Shown: one piece after another, positions 1 to 8,591 of the stretch
Position numbering within the stretch: position 1 is the stretch's first letter
Layout of the letters: every line of letters begins with the position of its first letter
Notes under the pieces: model-generated
The model's input: only the letters and a program-made list of their open reading frames with translations
Told to the model about the DNA's origin: nothing
Database searches by the model: none
DNA from: JAWAAW01 sp964353335
Lineage (GTDB): Archaea > Nanobdellota > Nanobdellia > Woesearchaeales > ARS49
DNA length: 64,000 nt
Direction: 5' to 3'
Assembly: GCA_964353335.1 (NCBI GenBank)
Contig: CAYGVI010000003.1
Span: forward strand, 423,934-487,933
Made by a program: the position numbers and the translations under genes

Positions 1-2044
1 TTGCAACTCCGTATTTCCGCTCAGCTTCTTCGCGGGCAACAAGCATTTTGATGACTTCTGCCTTCTTTTTGATGATTTTGTTTGCCTCTTCCTCAATGCG
101 CGATAATTCCTCGTCGGAAACTGTCTGATAATGAGTGATGTCCAAATATGCCTTGTCAATGTCTTTTTTCGCGCTTGCCTGGTTGCAGTGCGGTCCAAGA
201 ACGCGCCTTGCAGCTGCATTTACAATGTGCGTGCTTGTGTGGTGCTGTGAGAGCTGTTTCCTGCGGCTCAAATCCACCATTCCCTTGACTGTGTCTCCTT
301 CCTTGAAGTCTGGCTTTTCAGCAAGAACGTGAACAATTACCCCGCCCTGCTTGAAAGCGTCAACAACATGGCCTTTGTTAAGTGTTCCGTGGTCAGCTAC
401 CTGGCCGCCAGACACAGGATAAAAGTCAGTCTTGTCCAAAACAACATTGTTTCCGATAATCTTGAGCACTTTTGCAGAAAACTCTTTTGGCTTCCAGTCG
501 CCCCAGTAAAGGATTTCTGTGTCAGGAATATCGTCGAGGTCAAGCTTTTCCTCTCTTTCAGTTTGTGTTTCCTGCTCTTTCTTGTCGCCTTCATGCAGTT
601 TTGCAACCATTGAATAGAAATTCTTTGGGAAATTGACTTTTTTGCCCTGCTTTGCAGCTTCCTCAGCAACAAGTTCAGGCGCAATTCCCTGGCTGTCATA
701 GAGCTCAATCAGTTCTTTTGTTGTAAGTTCCTTTGCAGCAATCTTTGCGAGCATTGCCTTTGTCTTTTCCTGTGTTGCCTTGTACCTTAATTTCTCAACT
801 TCAATGATTTTGCGGACATTTGGCAATTGCTCAGACAATTCCGGGAACAATGGCTTTAATTCTGAGGCGTGCCAGTCGCACACATCGCAAAGGTCAACCT
901 TCCAGTTGTACTTGTCAATAAATCCGAGAGACCTGCGAAGAATAACCCTGAGGTTGTACATTCCGCCAACATTGCTTGGCAAAGCGCCGTCAGTGAGCGC
1001 AATCAATAATGCCCTTGCATGTTCTGCGATTGCATAAACCGCGGCAATAGGCTCAACGCGCGTCCTTAACTCAGTTACATCAATTCCGATTTTGGATGCA
1101 ACCTCTTTCCAGGCTTTGTCAAGGTCAGCGACTTCTCCAACATTAAGATACGGAGTCAATGGCAAAAACTTTTTCATCAGTTCCTGGTCTATTTTCACCC
1201 CAGTTGCCTTTGTTAATTTCTTCAAAACTTCTGGGAATGTTGCGTCATAGGCAGTTGCTGTTCCCTGTGTGAACCAGGCAGCGCGTTCCTGCCCCTGCCC
1301 CATGTCAAGCACTTTAATCGAAAGTTCCTTGCTTCCAGTCGGAGTTGCTTCATACTGCATGTAGACCTGGTTGCTTATTTCCAAGCCGTGTGAGAAGAAT
1401 TCCATGCAGGGTCCGAAGTTTCCTCCTCCTGCCCAGCCGTCTTCGTGTATTGTCAAATCCTCGAGCTTAAGGCCCATTCCTTCTGTGAGCCAGGTGATGT
1501 GGTGGCTTATGTACTTGTTTATGTCATAGTCTTTTGGAGCGAAAAAGCCGTGCTGCCCCATCATTACGAAGCAGACAAAGTGCCCTGTTATTCCGACATT
1601 GTCAATATCGCCGAATCTCAATGAAAACTGTGGTATTACCAGCGGGTTTGCAGGTGGCTTTACCTCTCCTGAAACAACATATGGCTGGAATGCAGCTATG
1701 CTCGCAATGGTGAACTCCGTGGTAGGATTCCATCTGGCGACCACTGGATAGCGTTTTATCGGAGTATAGCCCAGCTTGCTGTATACCTCTGCAAACTTCT
1801 CCCAGACGCCAATATAGCTTAATTTGTGCCCTTGTGGCTTTCCTATGAACCTGAAGCCGCCAGAACACGCAGGGTCTCCGCATACCTTTTGCTCGGGGTG
1901 TAAAGTCCAGAAGTTTCTCTTGCACTTTGTGCAGCTGTGCCTTCCAAAGCCAAGCTCCTTCAAAGTCTTTGTCGGAAAATACTTGTCAGGGCTTGCGCTT
2001 GCTGTTTTCTTGAACTTGTCCTTCAGCTCTGCATCTGTTGGCAT
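1..2044 (-). CDS. alaS: Alanyl-tRNA synthetase, C-terminal part outside window
   Basis: Charges tRNA-Ala with alanine in the cytoplasm. The frame reads from an ATG at 2044 to the window edge (about 681 codons), so the C-terminal end is missing. The N-terminus has the archaeal AlaRS Cys-rich insert (HSCTKCKRNFW, then CGDPACSGG), followed by the class II catalytic core (FFSHGLEI, LDMGQGQERAAWF). The editing-domain metal motif HHTSTH is near the truncated end. A TATA-like AGCTTAATAAAC lies 25-40 nt upstream, which fits a leaderless or very short leader transcript. The archaeal-type N-terminus makes the identification secure; only the extent is incomplete. Confidence 0.97.
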   Translation of the reverse strand, partial: MPTDAELKDKFKKTASASPDKYFPTKTLKELGFGRHSCTKCKRNFWTLHPEQKVCGDPACSGGFRFIGKPQGHKLSYIGVWEKFAEVYSKLGYTPIKRYPVVARWNPTTEFTIASIAAFQPYVVSGEVKPPANPLVIPQFSLRFGDIDNVGITGHFVCFVMMGQHGFFAPKDYDINKYISHHITWLTEGMGLKLEDLTIHEDGWAGGGNFGPCMEFFSHGLEISNQVYMQYEATPTGSKELSIKVLDMGQGQERAAWFTQGTATAYDATFPEVLKKLTKATGVKIDQELMKKFLPLTPYLNVGEVADLDKAWKEVASKIGIDVTELRTRVEPIAAVYAIAEHARALLIALTDGALPSNVGGMYNLRVILRRSLGFIDKYNWKVDLCDVCDWHASELKPLFPELSEQLPNVRKIIEVEKLRYKATQEKTKAMLAKIAAKELTTKELIELYDSQGIAPELVAEEAAKQGKKVNFPKNFYSMVAKLHEGDKKEQETQTEREEKLDLDDIPDTEILYWGDWKPKEFSAKVLKIIGNNVVLDKTDFYPVSGGQVADHGTLNKGHVVDAFKQGGVIVHVLAEKPDFKEGDTVKGMVDLSRRKQLSQHHTSTHIVNAAARRVLGPHCNQASAKKDIDKAYLDITHYQTVSDEELSRIEEEANKIIKKKAEVIKMLVAREEAERKYGVA

Positions 2045-2068
2045 AACGACGATTGGAGAACGTGACAG

Positions 2069-2084
2069 GTTTATTAAGCTTATT
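2069..2084 (-). promoter_or_regulatory. Promoter of alaS
   Basis: The 16-nt string AATAAGCTTAATAAAC (minus strand) lies 25-40 nt before the alaS ATG. The identical 16-mer recurs at 2503-2518 before the receiver-domain gene. This spacing fits an archaeal BRE/TATA unit. The exact reuse suggests a duplicated or co-regulated promoter. Confidence 0.55.
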
Positions 2085-2104
2085 GGGAAGTATGTTAGAG
2101 AAGG

Positions 2105-2482
2105 TCAAATGCCCATAATGCGCTTGAATTCTGCAATTTGCCCAGTAAGTCCGAGGTCTTTAGAAACATATTCGACTTTCTTTTCCCTGGCAGTTGCTTC
2201 TGCCTTATTGTCTGCAGAAGTAATTGCTATCTTGGCGTCTGGATGGTATTTTCTTATGAGGTCTATTGCTTCAGGCGCCAGGTAAAGAATTCGGTCTCCA
2301 TCTTCGTGTGGAAAATTGCCATCAACAGCAAAAAGCTGCGCATTACAATCTTTTAGCGCATCTTCCAGTGATTTAAGGCAGGATACGCCCATAAATGTCA
2401 GTGAATTACGCCTTATGTCCCCCTCGGCAAAGCTGAGGACATCTGGGTCATCCTCCACCATTATTATGTCATAGTTTGGCAT
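2105..2482 (-). CDS. Stand-alone receiver (CheY-like) domain protein
   Basis: A 125-residue single-domain response regulator. The acidic pair E10-D11-D12, the probable phospho-acceptor D54 (in FAVDGNFP), T88 (ITSAD) and K108 (VSKD) occupy the standard receiver positions. There is no output domain and no histidine kinase in this window, so its partner is unknown. It may act by protein-protein contact like CheY. The ATG at 2482 follows a TATA-like box identical to that of alaS, with which it is arranged head to tail. The family is clear; the pathway is not. Confidence 0.85.
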   Translation of the reverse strand: MPNYDIIMVEDDPDVLSFAEGDIRRNSLTFMGVSCLKSLEDALKDCNAQLFAVDGNFPHEDGDRILYLAPEAIDLIRKYHPDAKIAITSADNKAEATAREKKVEYVSKDLGLTGQIAEFKRIMGI

Positions 2483-2502
2483 CGGGTCGATATTTAGACG
2501 CT

Positions 2503-2518
2503 GTTTATTAAGCTTATT
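2503..2518 (-). promoter_or_regulatory. Promoter of receiver-domain gene
   Basis: AATAAGCTTAATAAAC on the minus strand, 21-36 nt before the ATG at 2482, is identical over 16 nt to the alaS promoter at 2069-2084. Confidence 0.5.
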
Positions 2519-2521
2519 CCA

Positions 2522-2842
2522 TTAGTCAGTGTAGAGCGGGTCGTCGCTTCTTACAACCTGGTGGGTGGGTGTGTTTTGCTTCTTTGGCGCAGTGTTAGTT
2601 ACTGTGCGTGCCAGTGCTTTTGCAAAAGAAAGATTGCCGCAGTTTATGCAATTGAAATACACACCCCAGTCGCCTTGTTTTAATTCAAGCCAGCTGCCGC
2701 ACATGCACTTCATGTCAGGAAGTTTTTCCTTGTTATGGGCGTTGCAGGTCGGCACACCCTGCATATTCTGCGTTATGGCTGGCTTTTTGCAGAATGGGCA
2801 GTCCATCCTCTTTGATTCGCCATATCGCTTTGGGATGAACAT
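2522..2842 (-). CDS. Small multi-zinc-ribbon protein
   Basis: A 106-residue protein with several Cys pairs: CPFCKK near the N-terminus, then C-x2-H, CMC, and CINCGN. These look like two zinc ribbons, the first resembling a topoisomerase-type C4 finger. The C-terminal 30 residues are polar and probably disordered. A TATA-like TTTTATAG centred about 25 nt before the ATG suggests leaderless transcription. Its function is not recognised; nucleic-acid binding is the usual role of such ribbons but is only inferred here. Confidence 0.7.
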   Translation of the reverse strand: MFIPKRYGESKRMDCPFCKKPAITQNMQGVPTCNAHNKEKLPDMKCMCGSWLELKQGDWGVYFNCINCGNLSFAKALARTVTNTAPKKQNTPTHQVVRSDDPLYTD

Positions 2843-2915
2843 AACCGCGCGATAACTTGCAGGCTATAAAACAGTTGCGTCTCCGCTAGGAGCGCTTCAA
2901 TATGAACAAATTAAA

Positions 2916-2979
2916 TGTCGGAAACCTATGGTTTTCGAGCATGCTCAAGAACCACATAGCTGAAGCTAGTGGTTCTTGA
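2916..2979 (-). repeat. Double-hairpin repeat, copy 1
   Basis: On the minus strand this reads as stem TCAAGAACCAC/GTGGTTCTTGA (with an extra inner TAGC/GCTA stem), the palindrome GAGCATGCTC, then stem CGAAAACC/GGTTTCCG. The same arms in the same order and spacing occur at 24868-25014, with entirely different loops. It lies between the zinc-ribbon promoter and the T-rich end of the envelope-protein gene. Confidence 0.8.
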
Positions 2980-2981
2980 CA

Positions 2982-3009
2982 AAAAAAGAAAGAGATAAAA
3001 AATAAAAAT
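2982..3009 (-). terminator. T-rich terminator after the envelope-protein gene
   Basis: Immediately after the stop codon at 3010 the minus strand is a run of T-rich sequence, the usual archaeal intrinsic termination signal. It is followed by the hairpin repeat. Confidence 0.5.
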
Positions 3010-3981
3010 TTACTCAGGCTGTTCGTTGCTTGAGCCCATCTTGGTAAAGCCGATTATGAGGCCGATTACAACCAAGAGTGCGACAAGGCACAACAGGATG
3101 ACTTCCAAAGCCTTGCGGACTCCGCTTGTCTTTGGAACTGCGTCAACTGTGTTGTTCACAACAGGCGGTGGCAGCTGTACTGTAGCAGTTTCCTTTTCCT
3201 GGTTGCAGGTTGGGTCTTCTGTTACTTCCATCTGTCCCTCGACGCCTGTCTTGCTGAAGCCGTCGTTGTATGCGACCTGAATGTTCATGTCGTAAACACC
3301 TGGCTTTGCGCACTTGGGAACGCGCAGGTAGAGCTCTTCAGTCTCCTTGTCCTCGTCATACTCTATCTGATCTATGTAGTCAGATGCAGAGATTCCGAGG
3401 TCTGGAACCGAAACAGTCACCTTAACGTCTTCCTCGTCCTTCTCGCCGTAGTTGAAGACGCGCACAGTGGTCAGCAATGCCTGGCCTGCCTGAACGTGCC
3501 TTGAAGGCGTGAAGATTGCGTCAACGACCTGGAGGTCGTGGCGTGGAACATCCATCTTAACGTTGTAGTTTTCGAATACTTCCTTTCCGTCGCGGTCAGT
3601 CACAACAACACGCACCTTGTAATTGTCCTCTTTAACCAGGTCGGGGAAGGTTATGTAGAGGGTCTTGCGGTATGTGACACCGGAGTCCATATCAAATGGT
3701 CCGACATTGTCAGAAAGTGTAAGATCCGTGCTGTGCTCAAATCCAGACACAAAGACCTGGACTTCAACATCATCCACGTCTTCAGCTGCTTCGAGCGTGA
3801 CTTCGAACTTGACCTTGCTGTCCCTGAGGACATCCAGGCGGTTGTTCTGGTCTGCGGATATTGCGTGGTCGTCAAGCTCCACCCGAGTTATGTTAACCGG
3901 GATTGCGGCAACGGCACCGACCAGTGCCAATGCGCAGAGGAGCACAATTCCAAACATTCCAAATGCTTTGTGCGTGTTCAT
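3010..3981 (-). CDS. Membrane-anchored surface protein with CARDB-like domain
   Basis: A 323-residue exported protein. Residues 6-26 form a signal peptide or signal anchor (FGIVLLCALALVGAVAA) and residues about 290-312 a C-terminal transmembrane helix, with a short cytoplasmic tail. The exterior part is beta-rich and acidic, with a motif like CARDB (VQAGQALLTTVRVFNYGEKD) at about residues 163-182 and two Cys. This resembles proteins often annotated as putative S-layer protein in DPANN genomes. The ATG at 3981 is preceded by GGGGG and a far upstream TATA (about 4050-4061), so it has a leader containing the hairpin AGCGT-GAAAA-ACGCT. The exact role in the envelope is unknown. Confidence 0.7.
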   Translation of the reverse strand: MNTHKAFGMFGIVLLCALALVGAVAAIPVNITRVELDDHAISADQNNRLDVLRDSKVKFEVTLEAAEDVDDVEVQVFVSGFEHSTDLTLSDNVGPFDMDSGVTYRKTLYITFPDLVKEDNYKVRVVVTDRDGKEVFENYNVKMDVPRHDLQVVDAIFTPSRHVQAGQALLTTVRVFNYGEKDEEDVKVTVSVPDLGISASDYIDQIEYDEDKETEELYLRVPKCAKPGVYDMNIQVAYNDGFSKTGVEGQMEVTEDPTCNQEKETATVQLPPPVVNNTVDAVPKTSGVRKALEVILLCLVALLVVIGLIIGFTKMGSSNEQPE

Positions 3982-4073
3982 TTTTGTATTAACCCCCGAC
4001 TTTAATTAGCGTGAAAAACGCTTTTGTTACCCCCAGTTAATAGTGACCTATTTATAAAGCTTCGTATCTACAA

Positions 4074-4260
4074 CCATTATATAGTAGTAAAAACACAGGT
4101 ATTAGACAAATGCCGCAATAAGGGCGCCCTACGGTCGCAGAGACCAACCATAGTGAAAGAACTTCTCCTTATCGTTCTGTCTCTGGCGCGGTACGCGCCC
4201 GTTATTTGTAGTATCTGTTTTCTCTATGTGGTTGCGCCCGTTATTTGTATTCGTTTTTGT
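4074..4260 (+). ncRNA. Candidate structured small RNA
   Basis: Non-coding stretch between the divergently placed envelope gene and infB. A TATA-like ATTATATAG at about 4075-4083 would start transcription near 4105. Downstream, 4122-4127 (GGGCGC) pairs with 4195-4200 (GCGCCC), and 4138-4144 (CAGAGAC) pairs with 4179-4185 (GTCTCTG), with partial pairing between. The 16-mer GCGCCCGTTATTTGTA is repeated at 4195-4210 and 4234-4249, and a short T-run follows at 4253-4257. No known RNA family was recognised. Confidence 0.3.
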
Positions 4261-4316
4261 CGCAGTGTGCTTCCAGAGCAACTACATTTTTAAACACCGT
4301 GAAATGCCCATAATGT

Positions 4317-6071
4317 ATGATGCGACAGCCGATTGTGGCGATTATGGGCCACGTGGACCACGGTAAAACCCTGCTTCAGGACAAGATTCGAGGTAGTGCA
4401 ATCGCTGCAAGGGAAGCAGGCGGAATCACCCAGGCAATCGGAGCATCAATTATTCCATTGCAGACTATCCAGACGGTGTGCGGTCCTTTGCTTGAAGCTA
4501 TGAAGCTCAAGGTTACAATTCCAGGGCTATTATTCATTGACACCCCTGGCCACGCTGCATTCACAAACCTCAGGCGCAGAGGCGGTAACCTTGCTGACAT
4601 CGCTGTTCTCGTGATTAACGTTATGGAGGGCTTTATGCCCCAGACTCTTGAGTGCGTTGACATTCTGAAGCACTACAAGACACCTTTTATCATTGCAGCA
4701 AACAAGATTGACCTTATTTCAAGATGGCGCCCTGCTGTTAGCAAGCCTTTATTGCAGAACATCAAAGAGCAGGAGCCAGAAGCCCAGCGCATCCTTGACA
4801 CAAAAATCTATGAAATCGTCGGCAAGATTTTCGAGCTTGGCTTTGAGTCAGAAAGATATGACCGTGTTGACGACTACACAAAGCAGATAGCGATTGTTCC
4901 GACTTCTGCGATTACAGGCGAGGGAATCCCGGAATTGCTCGTTATGCTTACCGGTCTTGCGCAGAAATTCCTTGAAAAAGGCTTGAAAATGACAGAAAGC
5001 GGGCCTGCACAGGGAACAGTAATTGAGGTAAAGGAAGACAAGGGTTTGGGCAAGACAATGGACGCTATCCTTTACGACGGCTCATTAAAGGTCAACGACA
5101 CTATTGTCATTGGCGGCCTTGAGGGTCCTATTGTAACAAGGGTAAAAGCATTGTTCACCCCTGCGCCTTTGCAGGAATTGAGGGAGAAAAAGACAAAGTT
5201 CACGTCGACAAAAGAGGTTGTTGCTGCAACAGGAGTCAAGATTGTAGCGCCTGAAACAGAAAATGTTGTCTCAGGAATGCCAATCATAGGAAACCCTGCG
5301 AACCTTGAGGAAGCAAAGGCAAAAGTCCAGCAGGAAGTTGAAAAAGTAATAATAGAGACAGGAAAAGAGGGAGTAATCATCAAGGCAGACTCTCTTGGCT
5401 CGCTGGAAGCTCTAATCACTCTTCTTACGGAAGCGAACATTCCAGTGATGCGCGCAGGCATAGGTCCTGTCACAAAGAAAGACATTACTGACGCGTCATC
5501 TAATATAGCGAAAGACCCATTGCTTGGAGTCATCCTCGGCTTTAACATTCCGCAGCCAGAAGGCGTTCCTGAAAGTGTTTCTGTCCTCACAAACACAGTC
5601 ATTTACCGTCTTATCGAGGACTACCAGAAATGGGCAGAGCACAAGAAGAAATCAATAGAGCTTTCAGCGCTTGATTTGCTCATAAAGCCGTGCAAGATTG
5701 AAATTCTCAAGGGCTATGTTTTCAGGCAGAGCAATCCTGCTGTCTGCGGAGTCCACGTCCAGGCAGGCACCCTGAAGACAGGAACTCCCTTGATGACTCA
5801 TGAAGGCCGCGAATTAACAGTTGTCAAGGGTTTGCAGCAGGAGCAGGAAAACATTGAGAAGGCAGAGAAAGGAAAACAGGTCGCTGCCTCGCTGCCGCAC
5901 GTCATAATCGGCCGCCAGCTTCACGAGGGGGATATATTATACTCAGCAATTCCAGAGGAGCACTACAGGAAATACAAGGAGTTCAAGGAATACCTCACAC
6001 ACGACGAAAAAGAGCTCCTCAAGGAAATCGGCCAAATCATGAGAAAAACTAATCCGGTTTGGGGCGTATGA
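4317..6071 (+). CDS. infB: Translation initiation factor aIF5B
   Basis: GTPase that promotes ribosomal subunit joining. The G1 motif GHVDHGKT, switch region GGITQAIGAS, G3 DTPGH and G4 NKID are all visible in the first 140 residues. Domain II, the central domain and the aIF5B C-terminal region follow, giving 584 residues, the usual archaeal length. The residue after GKT is Leu rather than Thr/Ser, a minor variation. TTTTTAAAC at 4287-4295 lies 25-28 nt before two adjacent ATGs (4317 and 4320), so a leaderless start at either is likely. It overlaps the next gene by ATGA. Confidence 0.97.
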   Translation: MMRQPIVAIMGHVDHGKTLLQDKIRGSAIAAREAGGITQAIGASIIPLQTIQTVCGPLLEAMKLKVTIPGLLFIDTPGHAAFTNLRRRGGNLADIAVLVINVMEGFMPQTLECVDILKHYKTPFIIAANKIDLISRWRPAVSKPLLQNIKEQEPEAQRILDTKIYEIVGKIFELGFESERYDRVDDYTKQIAIVPTSAITGEGIPELLVMLTGLAQKFLEKGLKMTESGPAQGTVIEVKEDKGLGKTMDAILYDGSLKVNDTIVIGGLEGPIVTRVKALFTPAPLQELREKKTKFTSTKEVVAATGVKIVAPETENVVSGMPIIGNPANLEEAKAKVQQEVEKVIIETGKEGVIIKADSLGSLEALITLLTEANIPVMRAGIGPVTKKDITDASSNIAKDPLLGVILGFNIPQPEGVPESVSVLTNTVIYRLIEDYQKWAEHKKKSIELSALDLLIKPCKIEILKGYVFRQSNPAVCGVHVQAGTLKTGTPLMTHEGRELTVVKGLQQEQENIEKAEKGKQVAASLPHVIIGRQLHEGDILYSAIPEEHYRKYKEFKEYLTHDEKELLKEIGQIMRKTNPVWGV

Positions 6072-6523
6072 AATCCAACCTTAGGGCGCTTTCAGGAAGG
6101 GACTTGAAGCCTGTACTTGCGAGGATAAAGGAGCAATGGGATGCTGAGATTGATTTTCCCTGGGCTTGGTATCAAAGCACCAAGAATTACTTATTCGTGA
6201 TTAGCAAGGATATCACCAAGATTGACCCAACGAAATTGAGAATAAACTCAGTCGGATTGTACATCGGCGAGTTCAAGAAAGGAGAACTAAGGCTGAGCAT
6301 TGAAGGCTCGCAATTAATCGGTCCGCACGCAAAAAAGAACATTGTTGAGCTTGACCAGAAAGAATTAAGACTGTGGCTTAGAGGCGAAGATTTAATCAAG
6401 GAAGTCAAGGAAGAAGGCTATGTAATAATAAAGTCAAACACTGACTTTGTCGGCTGCGGAAGAGTTAAAGAGGGAAAAATTCTCAATTTCGTTCCAAAGG
6501 CAAGGCGCTTGCTGGTGGATTAG
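6068..6523 (+). CDS. PUA-domain ribosome-biogenesis-like protein (COG3270 type)
   Basis: A 151-residue protein whose ATG overlaps the infB stop (ATGA), implying translational coupling. It resembles the RNA-binding C-terminal part of Nop2/RsmF-type rRNA methyltransferases without the methyltransferase domain: LRINSVGLYIGEFKKGELRLSIEG and a PUA-like end (GYVIIKSNTDFVGCGRVKEG). Archaeal stand-alone proteins of this type are grouped with NOL1/NOP2/fmu-related ribosome biogenesis proteins. An RNA-binding role is likely; the target is not deducible. Confidence 0.75.
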   Translation: MKSNLRALSGRDLKPVLARIKEQWDAEIDFPWAWYQSTKNYLFVISKDITKIDPTKLRINSVGLYIGEFKKGELRLSIEGSQLIGPHAKKNIVELDQKELRLWLRGEDLIKEVKEEGYVIIKSNTDFVGCGRVKEGKILNFVPKARRLLVD

Positions 6524-6554
6524 CTTTTTAAGCGCAGACATTCTATGCATGTTA

Positions 6555-7043
6555 ATGAACCCAAGAGACCCGATTACAATTCACCGCATACCCTACCGGG
6601 CAGGTGAAGGGCTGGATATTGAACGCCTGACAGCAGGAACGCTCATACCTGATGAGCGGCGCCAAAGCGCAAAAGAATACTGTTCGTTATTCAGGGCGTT
6701 TCCAGGCGAGATATCAGGGCACCAGGGATTTTTGAATTTCCAGATTGTTGAGACAGCGCTTGACAGGAGGGATTTGGGAATCACTTTGGTTTGCGTTGAG
6801 CCTTACTGCGATGCACGATACGTTGGCAGGGCGCTTATCCACGCAGCATTGGTAATTGCCCAGAATGAAGGCGCAAAGTCCCTGTTTGCTTACGTGGACC
6901 CTGACAATTTGCAATCACAGTCGTTTTTTGAGCGAAACAGCTTTTACAGGAAACAGCACAGTAACGGTGTTGAGTATACAACACCTGTTCCTTCAAAAGA
7001 AAAGCTCCCCCTTGACCAACTGCTCATACGCGCTCAAGAATAA
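6555..7043 (+). CDS. GNAT-family N-acetyltransferase
   Basis: A 162-residue protein with the acetyl-CoA-binding region of GNAT enzymes: a beta strand ITLVCVEP, then RYVGRALIHAAL in place of the canonical R-x-x-G-x-G/A loop, then AYVDPDNLQSQSFFERNSF typical of the C-terminal motif. The substrate is unknown. The TATA TTTTTAAG centred near 6528 is 27 nt before ATG 6555, favouring that start over the ATG at 6549. Its 3' end overlaps the convergent DUF371 gene by 20 nt. Confidence 0.75.
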   Translation: MNPRDPITIHRIPYRAGEGLDIERLTAGTLIPDERRQSAKEYCSLFRAFPGEISGHQGFLNFQIVETALDRRDLGITLVCVEPYCDARYVGRALIHAALVIAQNEGAKSLFAYVDPDNLQSQSFFERNSFYRKQHSNGVEYTTPVPSKEKLPLDQLLIRAQE

Positions 7044-7413
7044 CAACAATGTGCTCTTCAGGGTTCTTAAGAAGCTCAATCATTTTCTTTGACAAATCGC
7101 CAGCTGACTTGTCTGCATTAACAATCAGCGTGCTTGGTGACATTTGCGGCCCTTTCCTGATAATAATGTCATTTCCAGGCATAAACCCCATATTGCACTC
7201 GCCTGTTATTGTCTCAACATAAGACTTGACTTTAAGCGTGATTTTCAGCTTTTTAGAGACCTGCGCAAGCGCTGAAACAGCGTCTGGCTGGAAATCAGAG
7301 CGGGTTCCAATCACAGAATCCCCTTTTGGAATAACCCCTGTCTTCTGTGTTAATTCAAGAACTCCCTTGTGCGTTCCCTCAATTCCCGCGTGTCCGTAAG
7401 CATTGAACTGCAT
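7024..7413 (-). CDS. DUF371 family protein
   Basis: A 129-residue protein matching the archaeal DUF371 pattern: an N-terminal GHAGIEGTHKGVLELT, then PKGDSVIGTRSDF and a regular alpha/beta remainder. The family is conserved in Archaea and has no established function that I can cite. An AT-rich box near 7436-7443 sits about 27 nt before the ATG at 7413. An upstream TTG at 7422 is less likely as the start. It runs toward the GNAT gene and overlaps its 3' end. Confidence 0.85.
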   Translation of the reverse strand: MQFNAYGHAGIEGTHKGVLELTQKTGVIPKGDSVIGTRSDFQPDAVSALAQVSKKLKITLKVKSYVETITGECNMGFMPGNDIIIRKGPQMSPSTLIVNADKSAGDLSKKMIELLKNPEEHIVVILERV

Positions 7414-7445
7414 AAAGAACAAGAAATGCCATCGAATATATTAAT

Positions 7446-8537
7446 TTACTTGATATGTATCTCCAGAATATCGCCGTCTTCAAGCCTTTTTTCAAGGTTC
7501 CTGAACTGCTGTCCTGGGAACTTTGCTGACTTGCCCCAGATTTTGGCAAACCTGAACTTCCTTACAAAGTCCCTGTGAATCCTGCCGCAAACGTCCCCGA
7601 TTGTTGTTCCCTTGCGCAAAACCATTGGCACATCCAAATCAGGCTTCTTTCCAACCTCTTTCAAAAATATCCTCATAAAGTTCAGGCGGGTAAAAATCAG
7701 CTCTTTTAAGTCAGGGATGTTCACGTTCTGCTCTGCGCTGACAGCAAGGTCAGGATTCAGCTTTTCAATCAGGTCTTCCTGCTGGAATTCATCAAGAAGG
7801 TCAAACTTTGTGACAATAGTTACTGCGGGAATATAGCGCCTGTTTCCCTCAACAGCGTCGATAAATGTGTCAATGGTTACCGGGCTTCTGATGATGACCT
7901 CTGCGTTGTTTATCCTGAATGTCTTCAAAATCTCTGTTATTGTTTCCTTGCTGATTCCCAATGCGACTGTTGAGCTGATGCTAATTCCTCCCTTTAATTT
8001 TTTCGCAATCTTGACATCTGGCGGATTTGTGTTTATCCTGACTCCAACATCATAGATTTCCTGCAGTATTGCCGGATAATGCTCAGGGTGCGGGGCTTCA
8101 ATAAGTATCAATATCAAATCAGAAGAACGCATCATTGCGAGCACTTCTTTTCCCCTTCCTCTTCCCGAAGCAGCCCCTGCGACTATTCCTGGCACGTCAA
8201 GAATCTGGATTTTTGCCTGGTTGTACTGCATTACGCCGGGGATTACAGAGAGTGTTGTGAATGCATAAGCAGCGGTCTTGCTTTTCGCGCCTGTAATCTT
8301 GTTAAGTAAAGTGCTTTTTCCGACAGAGGGAAAGCCCAAAAGAATAACTGTTGCATCGCCTGATTTCTTGACAAAAAATCCTGCGCCAACGCCTTTCTTT
8401 GCAGCGGCAACTTCCATTTTTTCGCGCAGCCTTGCAATCTGCGCCTTTGCGACTCCGAAAGCGTGTTCAGTTGCTTTGTTATACTGCCACTTTCTCATTG
8501 CATCTTCAATTTCCTTGATTCGTTCAGGAATACCCAT
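7446..8537 (-). CDS. DRG-family GTPase with TGS domain
   Basis: A 363-residue Obg/HflX-superclass GTPase of the DRG type, associated with translating ribosomes in Archaea and eukaryotes. N-terminal helical region (1-60), P-loop GFPSVGKST at about residue 68, G3 DVPG, the glycine-rich G-A-A-S-G-R-G-R-G-K-E that follows it, G4 TKFD, the G5 region VSAEQ, and a C-terminal TGS domain (PMVLRKGTTIGDVCGRIHRD). Transcription diverges from the MscS gene and appears to share its palindromic TATA box. The identification is firm. Confidence 0.95.
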   Translation of the reverse strand: MGIPERIKEIEDAMRKWQYNKATEHAFGVAKAQIARLREKMEVAAAKKGVGAGFFVKKSGDATVILLGFPSVGKSTLLNKITGAKSKTAAYAFTTLSVIPGVMQYNQAKIQILDVPGIVAGAASGRGRGKEVLAMMRSSDLILILIEAPHPEHYPAILQEIYDVGVRINTNPPDVKIAKKLKGGISISSTVALGISKETITEILKTFRINNAEVIIRSPVTIDTFIDAVEGNRRYIPAVTIVTKFDLLDEFQQEDLIEKLNPDLAVSAEQNVNIPDLKELIFTRLNFMRIFLKEVGKKPDLDVPMVLRKGTTIGDVCGRIHRDFVRKFRFAKIWGKSAKFPGQQFRNLEKRLEDGDILEIHIK

Positions 8538-8561
8538 TGTTATCCCACTGCTCCGAAAAGG

Positions 8562-8569
8562 TTTATAAA
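8562..8569. promoter_or_regulatory. Shared palindromic TATA box, DRG/MscS
   Basis: TTTATAAA is its own reverse complement. Its centre is 28 nt from the DRG ATG (8537, minus) and 26 nt from the MscS ATG (8592, plus). One TATA element could therefore serve both directions, and no other good TATA is visible in the 54-nt gap. Confidence 0.55.
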
Positions 8570-8591
8570 AGCATTACTGTTTTCAAGGAGC

